Shown here in pieces: positions 7,161 through 12,631 of a DNA stretch of 22,544 bases. The stretch is from positions 1-22,544 of IMG/VR virus record IMGVR_UViG_3300032246_002041. One strand, 5' to 3'. The notes beneath the pieces are model-generated. The model did no database searches and was not told where the DNA came from. It saw only the letters and a program-made list of their open reading frames with translations. The position numbers and the translations under genes were made by a program. Origin of the DNA: a virus. Positions within the stretch are counted from its first letter, which is position 1. Each line of letters begins with the position of its first letter.

Positions 7161-7179
7161 GGCGTGGAGGGGTGGAGAG

Positions 7180-7977
7180 TTATTTGGCGGCGAGGGCCTT
7201 CAGCTTGCGGGCCGTGCGCTCGTGGCGCGGGATGGCGACGTAGGCCTTGGCCTTGGTCACCCAGTCGCTGAAGATGTCGATGCCGAGGCGGATCTGGTCA
7301 TCGGTGAGGTAGTGCCAGTCCGAGCGGTCGATGATCTTGTCCAGCTCACTGAAGGTGCGGAGGACCTCCTCACGGCGGACCTTCTCGACCTCCTCCGGAG
7401 AGGGAGGAGGCAGGTTGGCACCGGCGTTGGCAGGATGCAGGCGGTGGAGGGTGGCGGGATTCGGAGGGGAGAAGCGGTCAAGCCAGGAGCGCTGCGAGGT
7501 GCCGTTGACGTATTCCCAGAGCTCGCTCTGCTTCTGCTGCAGCTTCTCGGGGAGCTGGGAGAACTCAGTGGTGGCTAGCTCGATGAAGGAGACCTTGGCA
7601 GGGAGTTGGAAATCGCGTGCAACTGCCTCAGCGACATGGAGAAAGCGGTAGGCTGTCGATTTTTTAACATCAGGGGCAAACACACGGAGCCACTCAGAGA
7701 CACCATCCTTGTTACCTCTGCCTCCCTTGGAAACCTGTCCAAGTGCGGACAAGTTTTGATTCAGCCACATCATCATGGCTCCGAAGCGGAGGACTTCGGT
7801 CATGCCGCCGACCGCCTTGCGGTACTGATCGGTGAGCTGAGTGCCGAATTCAGCACCCTGCTCAGCGTCGTGAAGATTGCCAGCTCCGACTACTTGTACG
7901 GCTTGTCCGCGCTGTTCGGTTGTTGGTGCGCCTGCTGGCGAGGCGTGAGTGGTGGAAAGGGTTAGGTCTTTTTTCAT
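7180..7977 (-). CDS. DUF3102-like early protein
   Basis: A 265-residue protein with a Thr/Ala-rich flexible N-terminus (about 1-35), then a helical core. The stretch VLRFGAMMMWLNQNLSALG, GNKDGVSEWLRVF and STAYRFLHVAEAV (residues about 62-117) resembles the DUF3102 pattern, in which a short 'W-L' motif precedes a helix-turn-helix that ends in Y-x-x-I/V-A-E. A Pro-rich linker (about 178-196, LPPPSPEEVEKV) separates a helical C-terminal domain (SELDKIIDRSDWHYLTDDQ). Possible DNA-binding protein placed two genes before the transposase. No enzyme motif. The leader (CAAGCAAGCAACC before ATG) has no Shine-Dalgarno sequence. Family assignment is tentative. Confidence 0.6.
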   Translation of the reverse strand: MKKDLTLSTTHASPAGAPTTEQRGQAVQVVGAGNLHDAEQGAEFGTQLTDQYRKAVGGMTEVLRFGAMMMWLNQNLSALGQVSKGGRGNKDGVSEWLRVFAPDVKKSTAYRFLHVAEAVARDFQLPAKVSFIELATTEFSQLPEKLQQKQSELWEYVNGTSQRSWLDRFSPPNPATLHRLHPANAGANLPPPSPEEVEKVRREEVLRTFSELDKIIDRSDWHYLTDDQIRLGIDIFSDWVTKAKAYVAIPRHERTARKLKALAAK

Positions 7978-7996
7978 GGTTGCTTGCTTGGTTGGT

Positions 7997-8104
7997 TTAG
8001 GACTGCTGAGAGTTGGGGCATGTCTTGGAGAAGGTCTTGGAGAGCCATTCTTCAGGGGTGTCGTCGCTGGTGGTGGTTGTTGGGGCTGGTTGCTGTGCGC
8101 TCAC
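7997..8104 (-). CDS. Possible 35-codon protein with GTG start
   Basis: A GTG-started frame reads (V)SAQQPAPTTTTSDD, then PEEWLSKTFSKTC, and ends NSQQS. The GTG is preceded by CACCCCGAACGCA, which closely matches the leader of the MuB-like gene, and this is the main support. Its stop is 19 bases before the next start. It overlaps the 3' end of the 81-residue coiled-coil gene in another frame. It may be a tiny acidic-amphipathic protein or not expressed. Confidence 0.35.
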   Translation of the reverse strand: MSAQQPAPTTTTSDDTPEEWLSKTFSKTCPNSQQS

Positions 8105-8297
8105 TGCGTTCGGGGTGTGGGTTGGTTGTTTTGCGTTGGGTGATGGGTGAATGGAGGAGACGGCCAATCTCGGCGCGTTTGGCTTCGATCGCGTCAAACT
8201 CCGTGTCGGTAAGCAGGCCATTGCGCTCGGCCATCGCGCTGTAGATCGCGTCGATCTCCGCAGAGAGTTTTATGATTTTGTTGTCGATCAGGCTCAT
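8052..8297 (-). CDS. 81-residue short coiled-coil protein
   Basis: Residues 1-50 (MSLIDNKIIKLSAEIDAIYS, then TEFDAIEAKRAEIGRLL) form an alpha-helical hairpin of the type seen in small phage proteins. The last 30 residues (QRKTTNPHPERSERTATS onward) are low complexity and overlap the leader and start of the 35-codon frame, so the C-terminus may be a neutral read-through. The ATG overlaps the stop of the 43-residue gene as ATGA. Function unknown. Confidence 0.6.
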   Translation of the reverse strand: MSLIDNKIIKLSAEIDAIYSAMAERNGLLTDTEFDAIEAKRAEIGRLLHSPITQRKTTNPHPERSERTATSPNNHHQRRHP

Positions 8298-8425
8298 GAG
8301 TTAGCGAGGTGGGCGAGGCGGGCGGCGAGGATTGAGCCCAGGGCGGCTAGGATCAGGAGGAGGAAGCCGAGCTGCCGGAGCTGCTTCTGCCGGTTCCAGT
8401 CGAGGATGAGGTCGGTCTTTTTCAT
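8294..8425 (-). CDS. 43-residue single-helix membrane protein
   Basis: The frame begins MKKTDLILDWNRQKQLRQLG and continues into one transmembrane helix (FLLLILAALGSILAA), ending LAHLANS. The N-terminal half is amphipathic and basic, so an N-in topology is likely. The leader after the upstream stop is CCCCACCCCGAACCCATCC, lacking a Shine-Dalgarno motif but carrying the CCGAAC box. The stop overlaps the next ATG. Function unknown. Confidence 0.6.
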   Translation of the reverse strand: MKKTDLILDWNRQKQLRQLGFLLLILAALGSILAARLAHLANS

Positions 8426-8444
8426 GGATGGGTTCGGGGTGGGG

Positions 8445-8705
8445 TTAGAGGGTCTTCTTGTTCAGGAAGGCGATGAGCTCCGCGCGGGGGACCCGATACA
8501 TGGTCTTGGAGGCGTTGGGGGAGCGGAGGTCGGTGGCCTTGAGCGCTCCCGAGTCGATAAGGTTGATCCAGTGCTGCATGGAGGTTTTGAACCACATGGC
8601 CAGCCATGGAATGGTGAAGCTCTCCATCCCGGCGGGAAGGTGGTGCTGGAAGTCGAACTCCGGTGCGGTGGCGGCGTTGGTCTTCATGGCGAGCTTCACG
8701 GTCAT
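8445..8705 (-). CDS. Excisionase/Ner-like helix-turn-helix protein
   Basis: An 86-residue protein whose second half reads as a MerR/excisionase-type helix-turn-helix: FTIPWLAMWFKTSMQHWINL, then GALKATDLR, then a basic beta wing (SKTMYRVPRAELIAFLN). Such proteins bind DNA with a recognition helix and wing. It is the second gene of the early operon, the place of Ner in Mu, where a Cro-like protein shuts down early transcription, so it may have that role by position. Start may be Met1 (three bases after the upstream stop) or Met7. The protein ends three genes before the DUF3102-like one. Confidence 0.65.
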   Translation of the reverse strand: MTVKLAMKTNAATAPEFDFQHHLPAGMESFTIPWLAMWFKTSMQHWINLIDSGALKATDLRSPNASKTMYRVPRAELIAFLNKKTL

Positions 8706-8708
8706 TCC

Positions 8709-8894
8709 TTAGGCTGCGGCTAATGGAGTCCTCTCCAACTTTTCCTTGAGTGCTGCGCGGATGAACTTGCTGCGGTCGAGATCCTGACAGCGTATGGCTT
8801 CATCGATCTGGAGGAGCATTTGATTGGGAACCCATCCACCAATGAACTTCGCATCCATCTTGGTAAGGGCTCCTCGTTTGAGTTTCTTTCGCAT
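8709..8894 (-). CDS. Ribbon-helix-helix regulator, first early gene
   Basis: This 61-residue protein fits an Arc/MetJ/CopG-type ribbon-helix-helix: basic N-terminus (MRKKLKRGALTK), a beta strand (KFIGGWVP), helix one (NQMLLQIDEAIRCQDLD), and helix two (RSKFIRAALKEKLER). Such proteins bind DNA as dimers through the paired strands and usually recognise tandem short repeats. It is the first gene after a sigma70-like promoter that carries two ACCCAGT repeats, so self-regulation is likely. It faces a second protein of the same fold across 94 bases. No Shine-Dalgarno sequence is seen. Confidence 0.75.
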   Translation of the reverse strand: MRKKLKRGALTKMDAKFIGGWVPNQMLLQIDEAIRCQDLDRSKFIRAALKEKLERTPLAAA

Positions 8895-8917
8895 GGTTTC
8901 TTGTACTTGCTTAAAAC

Positions 8918-8946
8918 CATTTAGACCCAGTTAAACACCCAGTCAA
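8918..8946 (-). promoter_or_regulatory. Predicted leftward early promoter
   Basis: On the minus strand TTGACT (8946-8941) is followed after exactly 17 bases by TAAATG (8923-8918). The -35 box matches five of six consensus bases and the -10 box three of six. An overlapping TCTAAA at spacing 15 is an alternative -10. The predicted start would lie near 8910, upstream of the first early gene. Both ACCCAGT repeats overlap the promoter. Confidence 0.5.
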
Positions 8947-8980
8947 TAAAATCTTTGGAAAAAGATTTAAGGGTGTTAAA
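8925..8980. promoter_or_regulatory. Probable compound operator
   Basis: Direct repeats ACCCAGT occur at 8925-8931 and 8937-8943, 12 bp apart, inside the leftward promoter. An inverted repeat pairs TTAAACACCC (8931-8940) with GGGTGTTAAA (8971-8980), nine of ten positions. Inside it is a perfect one, AAATCTTT (8949-8956) and AAAGATTT (8961-8968), around GGAA. Tandem half-sites about one helical turn apart suit ribbon-helix-helix dimers such as the two encoded on either side. Binding is inferred. Confidence 0.6.
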
Positions 8981-8988
8981 ACAACTTT

Positions 8989-9327
8989 ATGGCAAACCAA
9001 CGCAGAGCGGGACAAAAGCTCATCGGCTGTCAGGCAGACGAGACGCTAATCGCCCAGATAGACGCTGCACGCGGCAGGAAGGGACGTAGTTTCTTCTTAC
9101 GTGAGGCTCTCGCCGAAAAGCTTCGGCAAATGGGCTATGAGGTGAGCGACGATCTTGTCTACGCCCCCGACCCGATTCGATCCGCGATTGTTGCCGATCA
9201 AAGCGGGAGCTATAACACCATGAACATCCATCAATCTACATCGCGCTCTGCCCTGCCTCGGAGCGCTGTCCAACGTGCAACGGCAGGAAAAAAACCAGCC
9301 GGAAAAAAAAGGAGTAAGAAGAAATGA
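8989..9327 (+). CDS. Ribbon-helix-helix regulator, candidate phage repressor
   Basis: A 112-residue protein with an N-terminal ribbon-helix-helix domain at about 1-55: KLIGCQADETLIAQIDAA, GRKGRSFFLREALAEKL. The segment 55-95 appears flexible, and the end is a Lys-rich tail (GKKPAGKKRSKKK) that could add non-specific DNA contact. It is transcribed rightward from the divergent control region, opposite the early operon, which is the expected place for the lysogeny repressor. Mu itself uses a different fold for its c repressor, so this is position-based inference. The stop overlaps the next start as ATGA. A rightward promoter is not obvious. Confidence 0.65.
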   Translation: MANQRRAGQKLIGCQADETLIAQIDAARGRKGRSFFLREALAEKLRQMGYEVSDDLVYAPDPIRSAIVADQSGSYNTMNIHQSTSRSALPRSAVQRATAGKKPAGKKRSKKK

Positions 9328-9932
9328 AATTGCTTTTGGCAGCTCTGCTATTCGGATCTTCTTCGCTATTTGCTGATTCGGTTCAGCTTAAAAATGGAGT
9401 ATGTATAGCTTTTGATAGAATCATCGAGTCAGGTCAAGACGAGTTGGTTGTTTCTCGGAGTACAAATGGGGGAACGATGAAGATACCCTATTTATCAATG
9501 ACTCTCGAATCTCTCAGGAAATTCGGGTGTGTGCAAAAGAGCATAGATTCCTACATAAAAACTGAGATGGTTAAATACTCAGAACGGTTTGATAAAGACT
9601 TAAAGGATCATGAGATTGATGCTATGAGTCTAAAGATTCGAGTTGTTCAGGTGCTCGATGACGGCTTGCTTTGCAGGTTTGAAAAAATCTTACTCCATCC
9701 AACAAAAAAATATCCTGAATGTATGTTGATTGATGATGATCGTATGGCGTACCTACAAAATGGCCCCACCAATGTGATAGATGCAGATGAATTGAATGTT
9801 GTCGCTTATCACTCAGGAACTCACCGTTATCAGGCTGTAACTGGAGCAAACAAGACCATCGAGCAATGGACTTTTATTTGCTATACAAGAGACCTTCCAG
9901 AAAATCATCTTTGGAAGCCTGTAATGGATTAA
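9324..9932 (+). CDS. Secreted protein of unknown role, probable moron
   Basis: This 202-residue protein has a clear signal peptide (MKLLLAALLFGSSSLFA, cleaved before DSVQL), so it should be exported. The mature start has a short beta module (SVQLKNGVCIAFDRI, then GGTMKIPYLSMTL) that resembles the 'L-K-D-G ... I-P-...L' modules of some secreted proteins of Verrucomicrobiota and Planctomycetota. The rest is unrecognised. The gene overlaps the repressor-like gene as ATGA, so it would be expressed in the same rightward transcript, perhaps in the lysogen. Its composition is visibly more AT-rich than the flanking genes, with long A/T runs, which suggests recent gain. A surface or periplasmic role such as superinfection exclusion is possible but not shown. 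Confidence 0.7.
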   Translation: MKLLLAALLFGSSSLFADSVQLKNGVCIAFDRIIESGQDELVVSRSTNGGTMKIPYLSMTLESLRKFGCVQKSIDSYIKTEMVKYSERFDKDLKDHEIDAMSLKIRVVQVLDDGLLCRFEKILLHPTKKYPECMLIDDDRMAYLQNGPTNVIDADELNVVAYHSGTHRYQAVTGANKTIEQWTFICYTRDLPENHLWKPVMD

Positions 9933-10219
9933 CATGCCCTCCCTGGTACAGCTGTACCGTGTATGCCGGATAGCTCTAAAACGTCTCTGAATATCTTTAA
10001 TTAGATCCCCACCAGGCTGCGAGTGTACCCCTTGGTGCAGGTGCTGTGTGATAGCGGTGAAGGTCTAGAGCCCCTCTGAACACTTCTTTTTTCTTCCATT
10101 GCGAAGTAGCCCCGAACATCATTTGAGCCATGGCTTTCTACTTAGAAACACCTATGCCTTGCTCTCCGGCTGCACCGCCATTCTTTGCAGGAACTCCTCC
10201 TGATAATTGGGAGAAACAA
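9933..10219. other. Gene-free spacer between secreted protein and ClpP-like gene
   Basis: No convincing gene is seen here. The genes on both sides converge on it, so transcription should end here in both directions. Apart from the perfect palindrome at 9945-9958, it holds an A/T patch (ATCTTTAATTAGATC, 9991-10005) and a tract CTTCTTTTTTCTTCC near 10083-10097, but no strong hairpin with a T run that would mark a terminator. Confidence 0.4.
9945..9958. repeat. Perfect 14-bp palindrome
   Basis: The sequence GGTACAGCTGTACC reads the same on both strands. It lies 12 bases past the stop of the secreted-protein gene. It has no T run after it, so it is a better candidate for a dimeric protein site than for a terminator. 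No second copy was noticed in the window. Confidence 0.5.
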
Positions 10220-10831
10220 CTATCCTTTCGAGAAGTTCGCCGTGATGAAAGGAGTGCCCGTTGGGATTTCAAAGGGTTTGATCTCGGAGATCACTCCCTT
10301 CTCCAACGCGTAGGTGGTATCTTTGGCTTCCCCTTGGGTGAAGAGGTCGATCAGCTCGGAACCGCTCAGCTTCGTGCGCTCGACGACTAGCTCGCGGATT
10401 CTCGTCTCATCATTTTCCAATCCACTGAGATACTCTCTCAGCTGTGACCTGTTAAATCGAGAATCTCTCGGGAATCCCATTCCAACACCGTGGAATAGAA
10501 ACTTAGAATGTGGGCAGGCATATCTTTTTCCTGCTGCAAGAAAGATGGCCGTAGCGATTGAGTCCACGGATCCCGTGTTGTGCATGATCAGTTCGACCGG
10601 CAAACCCTTGAGAAAATTGTAGAGCGTGATACCAGCAGCCACACTTCCACCTGGTGAGGAAAACCCAAAATACAAGGCCGCAGGTTTTGCCTTGCCTATG
10701 ATATCAGAGCAAAGCGCCATCAGTCCCCGGACGGTCTGGTCATTGATCTCGTCAAAGAAATTGACATAGAAAGTTCCGGTGGGGACGTTTGGAAGAGGGG
10801 GCTGATTGTTGGTAGGGTTCGGAGGGGTCAT
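10220..10831 (-). CDS. ClpP-like serine protease
   Basis: From MTPPNPTNNQPPLPNVP the protein has 203 residues and the ClpP/crotonase fold signatures. These are strand F-Y-V-N-F at about 21-25, the glycine-rich oxyanion segment FGFSSPGGSVAAG (55-67), the nucleophile region TGSVDSIATAIFLAAG with Ser91, and the histidine region PHSKFLFHGVGMGF with His114. ClpP-type enzymes form chambers and cut proteins handed over by ATPases; some phage relatives mature capsids. Here the capsid protease is a separate S78 enzyme in the late operon, so this one probably acts otherwise. The frame could extend 30 codons upstream, but that N-terminus is basic and unlike the family. The gene stands alone, opposite the late operon, without an ATPase partner. 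Confidence 0.8.
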   Translation of the reverse strand: MTPPNPTNNQPPLPNVPTGTFYVNFFDEINDQTVRGLMALCSDIIGKAKPAALYFGFSSPGGSVAAGITLYNFLKGLPVELIMHNTGSVDSIATAIFLAAGKRYACPHSKFLFHGVGMGFPRDSRFNRSQLREYLSGLENDETRIRELVVERTKLSGSELIDLFTQGEAKDTTYALEKGVISEIKPFEIPTGTPFITANFSKG

Positions 10832-11307
10832 ACAATGAATGTAGATGATTGCACGCTCGCTAATCACGCCCAAAAACCGTCTTTTTGTCTGGCGGATCTC
10901 CCGATCCAGCCATCCGAGCAAACGCTCGGACTGCTCGTTCCTCGCATGACTAAGCTGCCTTCCCAGGCACCTTTTCCCTTATAGTTCCTACGGTTTCAAG
11001 GGTGCCCTAACCCCTTTTTGAGAAGCTCGGTAAAGCTTCTCTCGTGATAAACGAGTCCCCGAACTTCACAAGCACGAATCGCGTTAGCGGTTACCTATTT
11101 GATCCCTCCCTCATTGCCGAGGGTTGTGCCTCTTTGCTTCGCCATCTGGCAACCGGCGTAGCTTCCTTGTGCCAGCGTCGCGTTCATAGTGCGTTCGGGG
11201 GAACTCATGCGGCGCTGGCTTCTTTACACGCGTTGCTCATGCGCGTTGCGGCGGCAGGACTTGCCATCACTGCCGCCGCGTCCATTTCCAGCGGGTGGTT
11301 CCGCATC
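10832..11307. other. Probable late control region without clear gene
   Basis: No convincing gene is seen over about 475 bases. A frame from GTG 11044 stays open into the lipoprotein gene but adds about 88 residues in front of a perfect lipoprotein signal, so I regard it as chance. Two adjacent hairpins are at 11020-11055. Short frames exist at 11207-11311 (34 codons, plus strand, ending in ATGA overlap with the spanin gene) and 11095-11187 (30 codons, minus strand, after CCCCGAACGCACT). Either might be real. Promoters for the ClpP-like gene and the late operon must lie here or nearby. Confidence 0.4.
11020..11055. other. Two adjacent hairpins
   Basis: GAGAAGCT (11020-11027) pairs perfectly with AGCTTCTC (11034-11041) around CGGTAA. 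Directly next, CTCGT (11041-11045) pairs with ACGAG (11051-11055) around GATAA. A TTTTT run precedes the first stem on the plus strand, so neither direction shows the stem-then-T order of an intrinsic terminator. They could be an RNA structure in the late leader or protein sites. Confidence 0.45.
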
Positions 11308-11835
11308 ATGAAAGGGGCGGTGACCGGACTGGGCATGGTCATGGTCGCCGCCCTCCTCATGGAGCTGACGGGCTGCTCTCATCCGGTAGCCGTCGGCTAC
11401 AGCATCCCCTCGGTGGTGCCCGTCTCTGCGGCTCTCTCGACGACTCGCGGTGAGATCGAGCGGACTCGTGTGGCTATCTCCAAGGCGAGCGGGAGCGCGG
11501 CACGTCTTGCGATCTCTGCCGCCGAGCGTCACGAGTTGCAGTCCTATATCTCGGAGGCTGCAGCCTCAGTGCAGGCCGCTGACAATGCCGCATCGCTGAC
11601 GCTGACGAACCTCGGGACCTTCAACTCAAGCGTCACTAACCAGACGGCTGTACTCAATACCACCAGCGCACGACTCGACTACATCGAGCCGAAGTATCAG
11701 CACTCGGTGGCTCTGCTCTGGAAGTGGCGGCTGATCGCCCTTGGAGTCATCGGGGCGATCGTCGCCTTCCTCATCCTCAAGTACGGCAGCCGCTTGGTCG
11801 CTACTGCCGCAGCCCTCGCCGCCCGAGTCCCATGA
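11308..11835 (+). CDS. Lipoprotein with C-terminal membrane helix, probable unimolecular spanin
   Basis: This 175-residue protein has a lipoprotein signal (MKGAVTGLGMVMVAALLMEL followed by the lipobox L-T-G-C, Cys23) and a C-terminal transmembrane helix at about 138-158 (RLIALGVIGAIVAFLIL). The roughly 115 residues between are Ala/Ser/Thr-rich and helical, such as AISAAERHELQSYISEAAAS. An outer-membrane lipid anchor plus an inner-membrane helix joined by a periplasmic rod is the layout of u-spanins (known from phage T1 gp11), which fuse the two membranes at the last step of lysis. The gene opens the late operon and overlaps a holin-like gene by ATGA, which fits a lysis cassette. Alternative: another envelope-spanning lipoprotein. 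Confidence 0.65.
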   Translation: MKGAVTGLGMVMVAALLMELTGCSHPVAVGYSIPSVVPVSAALSTTRGEIERTRVAISKASGSAARLAISAAERHELQSYISEAAASVQAADNAASLTLTNLGTFNSSVTNQTAVLNTTSARLDYIEPKYQHSVALLWKWRLIALGVIGAIVAFLILKYGSRLVATAAALAARVP

Positions 11836-12176
11836 GTAGCGAACTTCTATTGTTGGTGGTCTGTTTCATCCCTCTTCTCTGCATCGTGCTGATGATTTGC
11901 TGGGGCCTCATTTCCGATACTCGCGGTAGCCGAGCCCTCGCCGGTGAGCGCCTCACCCTGGCACGCCTGGTCAACGAGCGCGATACAGCCTCCTCCATGC
12001 GGTTTGGATTCCTGCTGACGATCACGAGCCTCTGCCTTGCAGCGCTCATCGGAGTCTGTCTGGAGTTTGACTGCACGGCCTTCTGGTCATGTCTGGGTGG
12101 AACCTTCGCCGCCGCCTTTGCCGCCAAGGGGTGGCAGCGTGAAATCGAACTCTCCAAGGAGGGAGCCGCGTCATGA
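11832..12176 (+). CDS. Holin-like membrane protein
   Basis: A 114-residue protein from MSSELLLLVVCFIPLL with three hydrophobic segments (about 4-27, 57-75 and 82-97), a charged loop between the first two (RGSRALAGERLTLARLVNER), and a charged C-terminal tail (KGWQREIELSKEG). Size, helix number and placement between the spanin and the endolysin candidate suggest a class I-type holin, which makes holes in the inner membrane at lysis. Holins have no sequence signature, so this is by context. It overlaps both neighbours as ATGA; an upstream open frame within the spanin gene is rejected. Confidence 0.6.
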   Translation: MSSELLLLVVCFIPLLCIVLMICWGLISDTRGSRALAGERLTLARLVNERDTASSMRFGFLLTITSLCLAALIGVCLEFDCTAFWSCLGGTFAAAFAAKGWQREIELSKEGAAS

Positions 12177-12631
12177 AGGTTCTGACCGGCACTCGCTATC
12201 CATGGACGGTGGAGGTCATCGACGAGGATCTCGTCGTGCGCGGCGAGGAGGCCACCTGGTTCGGCGGGTCTGATGACCCGATGGATGATGGACGCACCGC
12301 AAGCGGCATCTCCACCATCGCCAATACCTCCTTCCTCGGCTGCTCGCTCCCCATGGATCTGAACCGCAAGAAGAATAACCCCTGCGCCGGATCCCCCCTT
12401 CCCAGGCTTCCTTGGTTCACGCCGGTCGTCGTCACCAATTTGGAGAATGGCAAGACGCTCACCGTCAAGCTCATCGATCTCGGTCCCTCGGCACCCCCTC
12501 GTGCTACGGCGGCCATCGACCTGACGCAGGCGGCATTCAAGGCCCTCGGAGGGAAGCTCATTCAAGGAAGGCTCAAGGTCGATTTCCGCATTCCAGGGGG
12601 CTCCAAGCTTATCACCAGGAGGGTTGCATGA
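12173..12631 (+). CDS. Double-psi beta-barrel (RlpA/3D-like) endolysin candidate
   Basis: A 152-residue protein with RlpA/3D-type barrel marks: EEATWFGGSDDP (about 25-36), TASGIS (42-47), and the core TVKLIDLGPSAP (97-108) with Asp102, followed by AAIDLTQAAFKALGG (113-127), which parallels 'V-x-D-x-G-P ... I-D-L-S-x-A-A' of lytic transglycosylases of this fold. Such enzymes cleave peptidoglycan glycan strands. No signal peptide is visible, so export would need the holin. It sits in an ATGA-linked lysis cassette. No other muramidase, amidase or peptidase is seen in the window, so it is the best endolysin candidate. It could also be a virion-associated wall enzyme. Confidence 0.7.
   Translation: MKVLTGTRYPWTVEVIDEDLVVRGEEATWFGGSDDPMDDGRTASGISTIANTSFLGCSLPMDLNRKKNNPCAGSPLPRLPWFTPVVVTNLENGKTLTVKLIDLGPSAPPRATAAIDLTQAAFKALGGKLIQGRLKVDFRIPGGSKLITRRVA

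Noticed and set aside
10220-10831. ClpP-like gene as the capsid maturation protease
   Set aside because: It is on the other strand and far from the capsid, and an S78 protease directly precedes the capsid gene.
11014-11055. Intrinsic terminator
   Set aside because: The T run comes before the stem on the plus strand and is an A run after it on the minus strand, so the stem-then-T order is missing.
11044-11307. 88-codon N-terminal extension of the spanin candidate from a GTG
   Set aside because: It would bury a complete lipoprotein signal peptide inside the protein, and the composition is unlike a membrane or rod domain.
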